Origin: CAWACP01 sp963780655
GTDB taxonomy: Bacteria; Acidobacteriota; Terriglobia; Bryobacterales; Bryobacteraceae
Direction: 5' to 3'
Assembly (NCBI GenBank): GCA_963780655.1
Contig: CAWACP010000004.1
Location: 1,488,001-1,552,000, forward strand
DNA length: 64,000 nucleotides
Made by a program: the position numbers and the translations under genes. The notes below the pieces were generated by a model. That model saw only the letters and a list, made by a program, of their open reading frames with translations, searched no databases and was not told where the DNA came from. Every line of letters starts with the position of its first letter. The stretch's first letter is position 1. Positions 52,385-61,554 of the stretch are shown here, one piece after another.

Positions 52385-54415
52385 TTAGCCGAAGTTCGTC
52401 ACCATCCTGCGAGATTTGGGCGATTTTCGGTCAGGGCGGGGGCAACTATCTTTGCCTGCAACGGCCAGTTCTCAGAAGTCGATGTAGTGTAGACCAACCC
52501 TCTTGAAGGGATTCCGATCTCATGACAAGATCGGGCGAGAATGTTTCTGCGCCCGAACCTCCGAACAAAGGACGGCAAGGACCACAGCTACTGGTCGCTG
52601 GTGGAGACGGTGCGCACTCCGGATGGCCCGCGCCAGCGAACGCTGTGCTATCTCGGCGAGCTGAACAGTTCCGCGCAGGCGCGCTGGCTGAAGACCATCG
52701 AAGTCTTCAACGAGCAGGGCGAGGCTGAGCAACTGAAGCTGTTCCCGTCGCAGGTGGAACCTCCGGCGGATGATCCGCAGGTGGCGCGCGTGCTGCTGAA
52801 CAAGGTGCGGCTGGAGCGCACGCGGCACTTCGGCTCCTGCTGGCTCGGTCTGCAGTTATGGAAGCGTCTCGGACTGGACCGCTTTTTCGAAGAGGCTGTG
52901 GATGAGCAGGAAGCGGACGTGCCGTGGTCGCGCGTGGCCGCGGTGCTGGCCATCAACCGGCTTTGCGCGCCGGGCAGTGAGCTGGCCATTGAAGAGCGCT
53001 GGTATCCGTCGACAGCGCTTGACGATCTGTTGGGCATCGCGGAAGGCAGGATCAACGATACGCGGCTGTACCGTTGCCTGGACCGGATACTGCCGCACAA
53101 GACGCAACTGGAGCAGCATCTCAAGCAACGCTACGGAGAGTTGTTCGGGGCCGAGTTCGACGTGCTGCTCTACGATCTGACGAGCACTTATGTGGAAGGG
53201 GCGGCGGAGAAGAACCCGATGATGCGCCGCGGCTACTCGCGCGATCATCGTCCCGACTGCGAACAGATGGTGATCGCGCTGATCGTCAACAGCGAAGGCT
53301 TCCCGTTCAGCTATGAGACCTTCGACGGCAACCGCGCCGACGTGTCCACCATGGAAACGATTCTGCGCATGGTGGAGCGCAAGTACGGGAAAGCCCGGCG
53401 GATCTGGGTCTTCGATCGCGGCATCGTGAGCGAGGAGAATCTGGCGGCCATCCGCAAGCGCGCCGGCCAGTACCTGGTGGGCACGCCGCGCAGCCAGATG
53501 AAGCAATTCGAAGAAGAGTTGCTGAAGGACGACTGGATGCAGGTGCGGCCCGAAGTGGAAGTGAAGAAAGTCGCGATTCCGCAAGGCGAGGAGACCTACA
53601 TCCTGTGCCGCACCAGCGGCCGCAAGGAGAAAGAGAAGGCCATTCGCAACCGCTTTTCCGCGCGCATGGAAGACGCGCTGAAGCGTCTGGCCGCCAGCAT
53701 CGAGAAGGGCCGGTTGAAGGACCGCAACAAAATGGAGCGGCGACTGGGGCGCATTCAGGCCAGCCATCCGCAGGTGAACGATCTTTACGATGTAGCGCTG
53801 CGCGACAAGCCGGAAGGCGTTCGTCTGCAGTGGTCCATCAAGGAAGATCGCAAAGCCTGGCGTGGATTGCGGGAAGGCGCCTATATGCTGCGCACCAATC
53901 TGCAGGCCGGCACCGCCGAAGAGCTGTGGTCACGGTACATGCAGTTGACCGAGGCCGAGGCCTCGTTCCGCGCGCTGAAGAGCGAGTTGTCGATCCGCCC
54001 GCTGTTCCATCAACTCGAGTCGCGCGTCAAGGCGCACGTGCTGGTGGCCTTCCTCGGCTATGCCCTGTGGGTCACGCTCAAGCATCTGCTGAAGCGCCGC
54101 GCCGCGATCGTTCCCCAGCCAACGGCCAGCGGGGTGAACAACGCTCAGCCATTATCGGCGATGAAGGCGCTTACTCTGCTTTCTACCCTGCAAAGCGCCG
54201 ATATCGTTCTGCCCACCACCGACGGCCGCGAGATCCGACTGCGCCGTATTACCGAACCCACCGCCGAGCAGAAATCACTGCTCGATCAGCTCGGTCTCAC
54301 GCTCCCGGACCACTTCGAACTCAATCGCAAATGTAGTGTAGACTCGGCGATTACCTGAACTGATTCTGAAGGACTTAACCCAATTCTGACCCCTCTCGTG
54401 ACGAACTTCGGTTAG
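52385..54415 (+). mobile_element. insertion sequence, IS1634 family, copy 2 (with 4-bp target duplication)
   Basis: The element is 52389-54411, 2,023 bp, the same length as copy 1. It has the same CCGAAGTTCGTCAC inverted ends, flanked by TTAG direct repeats (52385-52388 and 54412-54415). TTAG is the reverse complement of the CTAA target of copy 1. It inserted in non-coding DNA between the vapBC module and the TIM-barrel gene, 157 bases from the antitoxin start. Confidence 0.95.
52541..54358 (+). CDS. IS1634-family transposase, copy 2
   Basis: The 605-residue protein is identical to copy 1 except Ser352 to Thr and Ala605 to Thr. The DDE residues D212, D292 and E473 are retained and the frame is intact. 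The near identity of both copies shows recent transposition within this genome. Confidence 0.95.
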   Translation: MFLRPNLRTKDGKDHSYWSLVETVRTPDGPRQRTLCYLGELNSSAQARWLKTIEVFNEQGEAEQLKLFPSQVEPPADDPQVARVLLNKVRLERTRHFGSCWLGLQLWKRLGLDRFFEEAVDEQEADVPWSRVAAVLAINRLCAPGSELAIEERWYPSTALDDLLGIAEGRINDTRLYRCLDRILPHKTQLEQHLKQRYGELFGAEFDVLLYDLTSTYVEGAAEKNPMMRRGYSRDHRPDCEQMVIALIVNSEGFPFSYETFDGNRADVSTMETILRMVERKYGKARRIWVFDRGIVSEENLAAIRKRAGQYLVGTPRSQMKQFEEELLKDDWMQVRPEVEVKKVAIPQGEETYILCRTSGRKEKEKAIRNRFSARMEDALKRLAASIEKGRLKDRNKMERRLGRIQASHPQVNDLYDVALRDKPEGVRLQWSIKEDRKAWRGLREGAYMLRTNLQAGTAEELWSRYMQLTEAEASFRALKSELSIRPLFHQLESRVKAHVLVAFLGYALWVTLKHLLKRRAAIVPQPTASGVNNAQPLSAMKALTLLSTLQSADIVLPTTDGREIRLRRITEPTAEQKSLLDQLGLTLPDHFELNRKCSVDSAIT

Positions 54416-54564
54416 CGTACAGGACCTGGGGGCGCCACTGGTGTTCTCGGCGTCATTTGGCGCACCGATTGCGCGCGGGACGCCAGCGCGCAACGTAACC
54501 CCATCGTTCTAAAGGACGTTTCGCGTGGACCTCAGTTTGCCTCATGGTGCGACAGGAGTGACGC

Positions 54565-55476
54565 ATGTCGGACACACGCAGATCTTTCCTGAAGGCCGGA
54601 ACTGTGATCACAGCGGGACTTGCCGCTGCTCGCGCTACAGGGACCAACGGACCCGTTTCGCCCGTGCAGGTTCCCAAAATGAAGTTCGCGAACGCGGAGG
54701 TCAGCCGGCTCGTTCTGGGGACCAATCCGTTCTACGGATACTCACACTACAGCCAGAACCTCGATTGGGCCATGCGCGAATGGTTCACGCCCGACCGGAT
54801 CTGCGACACCATACGCCGGTGCGCGCCATACGGCATCAACGCGTTCAATCTCGTAGGCCTTGGCCGGGCCCCGGCGGACTTCCAGAAGTTCCTCGACGAG
54901 GGTGGCAAAATGCACCTCATTGCTCAGATCCTGGAGGACCCTGCGGTCATCTGGAAGCAGTTCAAGCCGCTGGCCATGTATTACCAGGGCGAGCAGGTGG
55001 ACAAGGCCTGGAACGCCGGCAAAATGGAAACAGTCAGGGATTGGTGCAAAAAAGCCCGCGACCTGGGGACATTCGTCGGGGTCGGTACGCATCGGCCGGA
55101 TGTCATCGCATACGTGGAAGACAGGGGCTGGGACGTGGACTTCTACGCGGGCTGCGTTTACGACCGAACGCGCACCATGGACCAGTGGAAGCAGACGCTG
55201 AACGGGCAGTTACAGGAACGGCCGGAAGAAACCTATCTGCAAAGCGATCCGCCGCGGATGTACAAAGTCATGCGGCAGACGAAGAAGCCGTGTTTCGCGT
55301 TCAAGGTGCTGGCGGCGGCTCGCCTGCGGGACAACGATGTCGAGCACGCGTTTCGGACCGCTTTCGAGAACCTGAAACCGATCGACGGGATCTTTGTCGG
55401 CATGTGGCCCTGCCGCAAGGACGAGATTCGCGAAAACGCGGAACTGGTGACGAAGATCCTGACCGAACGCGCTTAG
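54565..55476 (+). CDS. Tat-exported TIM-barrel protein (aldo/keto reductase-like)
   Basis: A 303-residue protein with a twin-arginine signal (MSDTRRSFLKAGTVITAGLA). The body carries VSRLVLGTNPFYGYSHYSQN, GINAFNLVGLGRAPADFQKF and a late PCFAFKVLAAAR, consistent with a TIM barrel like those of aldo/keto reductases and other exported Acidobacteria proteins. No clear catalytic tetrad can be identified, so enzymatic function is open. The stop overlaps the convergent gene by four bases. Confidence 0.78.
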   Translation: MSDTRRSFLKAGTVITAGLAAARATGTNGPVSPVQVPKMKFANAEVSRLVLGTNPFYGYSHYSQNLDWAMREWFTPDRICDTIRRCAPYGINAFNLVGLGRAPADFQKFLDEGGKMHLIAQILEDPAVIWKQFKPLAMYYQGEQVDKAWNAGKMETVRDWCKKARDLGTFVGVGTHRPDVIAYVEDRGWDVDFYAGCVYDRTRTMDQWKQTLNGQLQERPEETYLQSDPPRMYKVMRQTKKPCFAFKVLAAARLRDNDVEHAFRTAFENLKPIDGIFVGMWPCRKDEIRENAELVTKILTERA

Positions 55477-56168
55477 GGCATCAGCTTCGAACGGATCAGT
55501 GATTCCACTTTCTGCCACACCGCTGGATCGGACTCGATCTCGATGTGCGGCTTCATGAACATTCGAGCAAACCACGGGTAGCCGGCACAGCTCACCGGTT
55601 TCGTCTTGTACTCGAATTTGAAATTGCCGAGTATCTCAGTGCGCGAAGCGTCACTTGCGCGGATGCGTGACCGGCCGCGGAGAATGCCGTCCGCCTGATA
55701 ATAGTTGACCGCCTCTGCTACGTTCGCAGGAATCCACCCGTCGTTCTCGCCCAGCTTCTGGACGCTGTCCACCTGTACAGTCAGCAGCACCGGTATTCCG
55801 TCGCGTCCCAGAGCTCGCGCCAGAGTAACGCCTTCCGATGCGCCCCAGCTGTGACCGTAAATGGCGATACGGGCGCGGCGCTTCTCATTGTCGGTAACGA
55901 GCAGGCGCAGCACCTCCCGGCGGGCTTGTGCGCCATTACGATTCTCGAAAACCCTGACGTTCAGACCCGAAGGATAGTCGCGTCTGAGATGATTCGCGAC
56001 CACGACTTCGCGATGGATCGCGTTCGTGTGCCCCACGAAGCCGCCCATGAAACCGATCACAATCGGCGCAGGCGGCTCCTCGCTTGCCGCGGGCAGACCC
56101 GCAAGGAGCGCAAGTGCACACAGTCTGATCGCGATCGCGATACGCCGGAAGCTTCTCCCCAGGTGCAT
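55473..56168 (-). CDS. secreted alpha/beta hydrolase-like protein
   Basis: The 231 residues have a signal peptide (about 1-30, ending GLPAASEE). The body contains IVIGFMGGFVGHTNAIHRE (oxyanion-hole-like) and the nucleophile elbow IAIYGHSWGASEGVTLARAL (G-H-S-W-G). The later acid and His are not obvious. It is probably an esterase- or lipase-like fold acting in the envelope. ATG 56168 gives the signal peptide. It overlaps the convergent TIM-barrel gene by four bases. Confidence 0.75.
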   Translation of the reverse strand: MHLGRSFRRIAIAIRLCALALLAGLPAASEEPPAPIVIGFMGGFVGHTNAIHREVVVANHLRRDYPSGLNVRVFENRNGAQARREVLRLLVTDNEKRRARIAIYGHSWGASEGVTLARALGRDGIPVLLTVQVDSVQKLGENDGWIPANVAEAVNYYQADGILRGRSRIRASDASRTEILGNFKFEYKTKPVSCAGYPWFARMFMKPHIEIESDPAVWQKVESLIRSKLMP

Positions 56169-56175
56169 TGTTCGC

Positions 56176-56448
56176 TCACGGACGACCGCCGAGGTTCGGA
56201 TCATCCTGGTGGCCTCCTGACCTATCGATCATCCGGACCATGAAATGCGAAAGCGCCGCGAATACGAAAGCCCCTATCACACATCCCGGCACGATAATTA
56301 AGATCGCCATCGCCCAATCGGCCGGTCTGTAGCTCCTAAGGCCCACCAGTCCCACAATCATCATAGGGAGGCCCCAGGCTAGCGTCGTAATGACGAGGCG
56401 CTTTTGGAATGTGAGACCACGGGCAAATACGGACTCAATCCGCTTCAC
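56176..56448 (-). CDS. small hypothetical membrane protein
   Basis: A 90-residue protein with two membrane segments (about 19-38 and 44-68) and a polar C-terminus (RMIDRSGGHQDDPNLGGRP). I recognise no family. It ends seven bases before the ATG of the secreted hydrolase-like gene on the same strand and is probably cotranscribed with it. Confidence 0.65.
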   Translation of the reverse strand: MKRIESVFARGLTFQKRLVITTLAWGLPMMIVGLVGLRSYRPADWAMAILIIVPGCVIGAFVFAALSHFMVRMIDRSGGHQDDPNLGGRP

Positions 56449-56467
56449 GTGACATCAACCTCGGGTG

Positions 56468-56740
56468 CTAATAGGCACCAGCGGCGATGCGGACGGCTGC
56501 TCTGATTGCACCGGAGGTGACGCCGCCTGCAGCCCCAACGATGGCTCCGGGGACTGCGCCGAGGTATCCGCCGCAATGCCTGCCAGACCGCCACCCCTTG
56601 CTCCGCCAGTCGCTCCGAAAACGGACTCAGTGCCATCGACCTGAGGATCTCGTTGGCAGGGCTCGTACCGCATACGAGGTGCGCCACGCCGGCGGCATTG
56701 ACACTGTTGGCCAATGGCTCGGAAGTCCCGTTACCGCCAA
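56468..56740 (-). pseudogene. frameshifted glycine-zipper protein remnant
   Basis: One frame reads NSVNAAGVAHLVCGTSPANE. Another gives ESVFGATGGARGGGLAGIA. A one-base shift then gives LGAVPGAIVGAAGGVTSGAI, ending AAGAY and stop (TAG 56470-56468). Together the pieces look like one Gly-rich helical (glycine-zipper-like) C-terminus split by one or two frameshifts. The rest of this gap between the FecR gene and the small membrane protein holds nothing else. Confidence 0.45.
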
Positions 56741-56762
56741 AGCCTGAATTCTATCACGCGCC

Positions 56763-57749
56763 TTACCTCGGCGGCGCCCGGTTGATCCCCACCGCTGGCC
56801 ACCACGCATCGAGCGCGTGTGGATCGCCCCCCAGCGCCGCATCGCGATTCGCTCCAGCCGGTGGAGGAATCAGGCGCGCCAGCCTGTCATACGCAGGCTC
56901 GCGATCCGCGGGCCGCGCATTGCGCACCAGGTTCAGCAGGCTCACGGCATCGTGAGCGCCGGCCGCGCTCAGCAACGCATGAAAAGCCTCGGCGCGCTGA
57001 CTGGGATCGGTGCTGAAGTCATACCGCTCCAGCGCATTCCGAAACGCCTCGCTCGTATCCGCCATGAACGGCGTGCCCGGACCGGCTCCCGCGCGCGTAA
57101 GCGCAACCGCTCCACTGGGCGCCAGGGAATCGCGCGTCTTCCACGCCAGCTCGATCCAGCCGTGAGTCACCTGCAGCATGCCGTCGCCGGACCGGTCAAC
57201 GTGCAACGTATAGGCGCAACCGAGATCGGTGGCCACAGCCGACGGCGTGTCCACGATGAACACTCGCGGCGGCGCGGAGACGCGCGCATGAATTGTGCCG
57301 TACAACAGATTCAGCCGCTGCTGATTCTTCTCGGACGCCACCAACCGCAACGCGGTGTCCGGATCCACTTCCAGGCGGCCAACCTTCGCCATGCGTACTT
57401 CGGCGTGCGCGTCCAGCCCCGTTTCCAGTTCCTGTCCGGCGCGCAGCCTGGCGGACCGCGACACGTGCGCGTTGCCCACGGTCGCATTGCCCGAGAGAAC
57501 GGCAACCGTCCAGCCGTCGCCCCGCCCGCGCAGCACGAGCCATCCGAACACCGCGATCGCCGCCAGCGCAAGCCCTGCCAGCGCCAGGCGAGGCATCAGC
57601 AGCCACGCTCCGAAAACGATGGGTTTCCGATCCGGCAGACCGAGCGGCTGCGACCGATACCGCAGCGGCTCGAGCAGGAGCTCCAGACGCCGGACGCTCT
57701 CGTCCGCTTCGCCCGACTTGTCCCAGAGATAATTCTCGTCCTGCGTCAT
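56763..57749 (-). CDS. FecR-domain membrane protein
   Basis: The 328 residues have a short cytoplasmic N-terminus and one membrane helix (about 51-70). A periplasmic FecR domain follows with GRLEVDPDTALRLVASEKNQ, LNLLYGTIHARVSAPPRVFI and FIVDTPSAVATDLGCAYTL, then a helical C-terminus. FecR-type proteins modulate ECF sigma factors. ATG 57749 overlaps the stop of the ECF sigma gene by four bases, so the two form a pair, with the sigma gene first. Confidence 0.92.
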   Translation of the reverse strand: MTQDENYLWDKSGEADESVRRLELLLEPLRYRSQPLGLPDRKPIVFGAWLLMPRLALAGLALAAIAVFGWLVLRGRGDGWTVAVLSGNATVGNAHVSRSARLRAGQELETGLDAHAEVRMAKVGRLEVDPDTALRLVASEKNQQRLNLLYGTIHARVSAPPRVFIVDTPSAVATDLGCAYTLHVDRSGDGMLQVTHGWIELAWKTRDSLAPSGAVALTRAGAGPGTPFMADTSEAFRNALERYDFSTDPSQRAEAFHALLSAAGAHDAVSLLNLVRNARPADREPAYDRLARLIPPPAGANRDAALGGDPHALDAWWPAVGINRAPPR

Positions 57750-58282
57750 ACGGCTTTCCTGTCTACCCTCTCCGCGCCCTGCGCCGGAGCCAGCGCCTCC
57801 CGCAGCATGGTCATGCCGCGGTGCAGGTTCACGCGCACGGAGCCCTCCGTCAGGCCGGTGCGCTCGGAGATTTCGGGACCGCTCATTCCTTCCACCAACC
57901 GGAGCATGAGCGTCTCGCGATACGCCTCAGGCAGGTTGCGGATGGCCCGCAGAACGAAGTGCGCCTCCGCTTCCAACGGCTTCGGCGACGCCACCTGATC
58001 GGGCAGCGCGGCGGGGTGCGGCGACCGGTGATAATCGTTCGCGCGGTTCCGCGTTACGGTGGCCAGCCACGCGCCGAACGAGCGCGGGTCGCGCAGGCTG
58101 CGCAGGCGGGTCATGGCCGTCAGGAACACTTCCTGAACCAGGTCGTCCACCTCGTCGCGCGGCACGCGGGCCAGCAGAATGCCGTGCACCATCGCCGCGA
58201 AGCCATCGTAAAGGCGGCTGAACGCGGCGCGATCCCCGTTCTGCGCAGCGATCACCAGGGCTTCGTCGACGTTGGCTTGCAT
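57746..58282 (-). CDS. ECF-type RNA polymerase sigma factor
   Basis: About 178 residues. Region 2 includes NGDRAAFSRLYDGFAAMVHG and DEVDDLVQEVFLTAMTRLRS. Region 4 has NLPEAYRETLMLRLVEGMSG and SERTGLTEGSVRVNLHRGMT as helix-turn-helix. It directs RNA polymerase to a small regulon, controlled by the adjacent FecR-domain protein. ATG 58282 fits region 2; ATG 58357 is an alternative. The open frame further upstream overlaps lysA and is not coding. Confidence 0.93.
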   Translation of the reverse strand: MQANVDEALVIAAQNGDRAAFSRLYDGFAAMVHGILLARVPRDEVDDLVQEVFLTAMTRLRSLRDPRSFGAWLATVTRNRANDYHRSPHPAALPDQVASPKPLEAEAHFVLRAIRNLPEAYRETLMLRLVEGMSGPEISERTGLTEGSVRVNLHRGMTMLREALAPAQGAERVDRKAV

Positions 58283-58416
58283 TCCACGGCGGCGCGGCTC
58301 CAACAGCGGAATCCACGCCGAAGCGTTTCGTGGGAGCGCGGCCTCATCCGTCAGCATAGCAACTGTCCATCCGAAATAACCCTGCGATTGTCCGGACGGG
58401 ATGAAGATGCCGAGTG

Positions 58417-59664
58417 TTAGCCGGCGGTCTCGCCGCGCACGAGACCGTCCCAGGTCTCTCTGGCGCGGACGATGCGCCACGAGTCGCCCTCCACCAGCAC
58501 CTCAGCCGCCCGCGGGCGAGCATTGTAGTTGGAAGACTGGACGAAGCCGTAGGCGCCGGTGGTGCAGATGGCCAGCAGGTCGCCAGGCAGCATGTTCGGC
58601 AGCTCGCGGTCGCGCGCCAGGAAGTCGCCGGTCTCGCAAACCGGCCCGACCACGTCGGCCACGATGGCCCCGACGTCGCGCTTCCGCAGCGGGAGGATCT
58701 CGTGGTGCGATTGATAGAGCGCCGGGCGAATCAGGTCGTTCATGGCGGCGTCGACGATGATGAACTCCTTCGCGCCGTTAGTCTTGCGGTACAGCACGCG
58801 AGCCAGCAAAACCCCGGCCTCCCCCACAATCGACCGCCCCGGTTCCACCATGATGCTGAGGTCCTGGCCGGCCGCCCGGGCCGAGATGCGTCCGATGAAA
58901 TCGGCAATCGCCGGTCGCGCGTCGCCCGGCCGATATGGAATTCCGAAGCCGCCGCCGAGGTCGAGCGTGCGAATCGGAATGCCCGCCGCGCGCAGCCGGC
59001 CCACCAGCGCCAGCATGCGCTCGAACGCCTGTTCCAGCGGATCGATGTCCAGCATCTGCGATCCGATGTGGCAGCTCACGCCTTCGAGCAGCAGACCCTT
59101 CATCGAGCTGGTCCGGGCGTAGACGGCCTCCACGTCGCCCATGTCGATGCCGAACTTGTGCTCCCGCAGGCCGGTGGAGATGTAAGGGTGCGTAGCGGCA
59201 TCCACGTCGGGGTTTACGCGAATGGCCACGCGCGCCTTTTTGCCGAGGCGCGCGGCGAGCGACGAGAGGAGCGCCAGCTCCGGTTCCGATTCGCAGTTGA
59301 AACTGTGAATGCCGGTGGCGAGCGCGAATTCGATCTCTTCCACGGTCTTGCCGACGCCGCTGAACACGACCGTCGCGGGATCGCCGCCGGCCTTGCGAAC
59401 GCGAAACAGCTCGCCGCCCGATACGATGTCGAATCCCGCGCCGGCCCGCGCCAGCAGCGCCAGCACGCTCAGGTTCGAATTGGCTTTGACGGCATAGCAG
59501 ACGCGGTGGGGCGCATCGCCGAACGCATCGTCGTACTCGTGAAAGCGGTGGAGAATGGCGGCCTTCGAGTAGACGTAGCAAGGCGTGCCGGCTCGTGCAG
59601 CGACATCGGCCAGGGCAACCCCTTCGCAGTAGAGCGCGCTCTCCCGAAACCTGAATGCATTCAT
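58417..59664 (-). CDS. lysA: diaminopimelate decarboxylase
   Basis: LysA makes lysine from meso-diaminopimelate using PLP. The 415 residues have the PLP Lys K60 in CYAVKANSN, the GFDIVSGGELFR and GVSCHIGSQ segments, LDLGGGFGIPYRPG, VEPGRSIVGEAG and the active-site C in GPVCETGDFLARDR. Length and motifs are normal. It lies between the PP2C phosphatase and the ECF sigma gene in the same direction. Confidence 0.96.
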   Translation of the reverse strand: MNAFRFRESALYCEGVALADVAARAGTPCYVYSKAAILHRFHEYDDAFGDAPHRVCYAVKANSNLSVLALLARAGAGFDIVSGGELFRVRKAGGDPATVVFSGVGKTVEEIEFALATGIHSFNCESEPELALLSSLAARLGKKARVAIRVNPDVDAATHPYISTGLREHKFGIDMGDVEAVYARTSSMKGLLLEGVSCHIGSQMLDIDPLEQAFERMLALVGRLRAAGIPIRTLDLGGGFGIPYRPGDARPAIADFIGRISARAAGQDLSIMVEPGRSIVGEAGVLLARVLYRKTNGAKEFIIVDAAMNDLIRPALYQSHHEILPLRKRDVGAIVADVVGPVCETGDFLARDRELPNMLPGDLLAICTTGAYGFVQSSNYNARPRAAEVLVEGDSWRIVRARETWDGLVRGETAG

Positions 59665-59669
59665 TTAAT

Positions 59670-59710
59670 GTGGGGCAGGCCCCCGGCCTGCGGCGGACCC
59701 CCGGTCCGCC
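59670..59710. repeat. double-hairpin intergenic repeat
   Basis: GTGGGGCAGGCCCCCGGCCT is followed by a second hairpin GGCGGACCCCCGGTCCGCC. The start and hairpin design match the repeat family at 97-143 and 36942-37037. It lies in the short gap between lysA and the PP2C phosphatase gene. Confidence 0.75.
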
Positions 59711-59722
59711 TTCGAGTCGTCA

Positions 59723-61471
59723 TCACACCACCCGGATGGCGATCAGCGTGTCGTCGTCAAAAACCGGCGCCGTGCCGCGGAACTCATCCAGATCCTTCAT
59801 GATCTCCTCGACAATCGTCCTCGGCGGCTCGTTATACAGCCGCTTCAGAACACTCGCGAGCCGTTGACGTCCGTACTCTTCGTCCGCCTCGTTCACCTGA
59901 TCCTGAATGCCGTCCGAATACAGCAGGATCAAGTCGCCCGGCTTGGCTTCGAACGTCACCTCGTCGTACTCCCGGTTCTCCAGCAGACCGAGCGGGACGC
60001 CTTCGACGCGGACCTTCTGAATCTCGCCATCGCGGCAGATCATCGGCGGCACGGCGCCGGCGTTCGCCATCACCAGACGGCAGTCCCGGCTTTCCCACAG
60101 CAGCAGCGTGAGCGTGACATACTGCGCGTCCACCTTCCGCTCGAGCAGCACTTCATTCAAAGAGCGCATGAGAGACGCGGGTCCGCGCCGGCGCGGAGCG
60201 AGCGAGCGCAGCAGGCCGCTCACCAGCGCTCCGTACAGCGCGGCCGCGGCGCCCTTGCCGCTAGAATCGCCGAACGCGATCACTGCATATTCGTCGCCGT
60301 ATTCAAAGAAATCGTAGAGGTCCCCGCTGATCTCCCGCGCCGGGCGCAGCTTCACTGCAAGATCGAGCCCATGGATCTCGGGCGCCTCGCGCGGCAGCAG
60401 CACCGACTGCAGCTTGCGCGCCGCCATGAGATCGTCCTCCATGCGCTTCTCTCGCGCGCCCAGCTCTTCGTAGAGCCGCGCGTTCTCCACGGAGCTGGCA
60501 ATCTGAGGCGCCAGCAGCGTGAGCAGGCGCACGTGCTCGTCCGTGAAGAAGCCCATGCGCTCGCTCTCGAGGTCCATCACGCCCACCACGCGATCCTGCG
60601 CGATCAGCGGAATGGCCACCTCCGAACGGATGTCCGGATGCGAAGCGATGTAGCGTGGATCGGCCAGCGTGTCGGCCACCCTCACCGGCTCGCGCGATTC
60701 CGCCGCGGCTCCGGTAAGTCCTTTGCCCAGCGGAATGTTGTCGAGATTCACTCGTTCGTCGTAGCGCTGGCTGAAGCGATGCCGCAGCACGCGCCGCTCC
60801 GTGTCCACCAGCAGGATGCTGAAGGCATCAAAGGTGATCAGCGCGTGCACGGTTTTCGCGATGTGGTCGAGCAGTTCGTCCAGATCGAGAATCGAGCTGA
60901 ACTCCTGCGAGAGATGCGCCAGCGTTTTCAGCGTGCGATTGTGCCGCTCGACCCTCCGATAGAGACGCGCGTTGTCGATGGACACGCCGATGCGGCTGGC
61001 AATCAGCATCAGCAGCGCCCGCTGCTGTTCGGTCCACGCGTTCAGGGTGGTGGACTGCACGTCGAGCACGCCCACCAGCTTGCCGCGCGCGATCATCGGC
61101 ACAGCCATCTCCGACCGCACCGCGTCCACGGTGCTCAGGTAACGCGGGTCGAGCGTCACATCGGGAACCAGCACGGGCTGCCGCTTCTTCGCTGCGATTC
61201 CTGTGATGCCCTCATCGAGCCGTACCACCAGGTTGCGAACAATCTCGTCGCGATGTCCGATGGAGTAGCGTATGCGCATCCCGCGCAGCTTCTCGCTGTA
61301 AAGCAGGATGGCGAAAAGGTCGTAGGGAATCACCTCTTTGACATAGCCGGCGACATTCGCGAGGATGCGGTCGAGGTCGAGCGTCTCCGCGGTCGCGGAA
61401 ATGACATCGAGCAGGAAGTCGAGCAGCTCGACGCGTTCCTGGAAAACGCCGGGTTGTGGTGTGGAAGGCAT
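59723..61471 (-). CDS. GAF-GAF-PP2C (SpoIIE-type) phosphatase
   Basis: This 582-residue protein has two GAF domains (about 20-175 and 190-345), with linkers LDLDRILANVAGYVKEVIPY and LDLDELLDHIAKTVHALITF, and a C-terminal SpoIIE-type PP2C domain (about 375-582). In the last domain, REISGDLYDFFEYG, FGDSSGKGAAAAL and YSDGIQDQVNEADEEYG carry the metal-binding Asp residues. Such enzymes dephosphorylate anti-sigma-factor antagonists after ligand binding to GAF. No partner-switch gene is in the window. Confidence 0.94.
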   Translation of the reverse strand: MPSTPQPGVFQERVELLDFLLDVISATAETLDLDRILANVAGYVKEVIPYDLFAILLYSEKLRGMRIRYSIGHRDEIVRNLVVRLDEGITGIAAKKRQPVLVPDVTLDPRYLSTVDAVRSEMAVPMIARGKLVGVLDVQSTTLNAWTEQQRALLMLIASRIGVSIDNARLYRRVERHNRTLKTLAHLSQEFSSILDLDELLDHIAKTVHALITFDAFSILLVDTERRVLRHRFSQRYDERVNLDNIPLGKGLTGAAAESREPVRVADTLADPRYIASHPDIRSEVAIPLIAQDRVVGVMDLESERMGFFTDEHVRLLTLLAPQIASSVENARLYEELGAREKRMEDDLMAARKLQSVLLPREAPEIHGLDLAVKLRPAREISGDLYDFFEYGDEYAVIAFGDSSGKGAAAALYGALVSGLLRSLAPRRRGPASLMRSLNEVLLERKVDAQYVTLTLLLWESRDCRLVMANAGAVPPMICRDGEIQKVRVEGVPLGLLENREYDEVTFEAKPGDLILLYSDGIQDQVNEADEEYGRQRLASVLKRLYNEPPRTIVEEIMKDLDEFRGTAPVFDDDTLIAIRVV

Positions 61472-61554
61472 GCGACGGACGCTGGAGACGGTTCCCTAAC
61501 TAACACAAACTAAAAGATTTGCAAGCTGGGATTCGCTTTCCATCATAACACACG

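Noticed and set aside
59864..61513. 549-aa plus-strand frame antisense to the GAF-PP2C phosphatase
   Set aside because: Arg/His/Gln-rich shadow with no domain.
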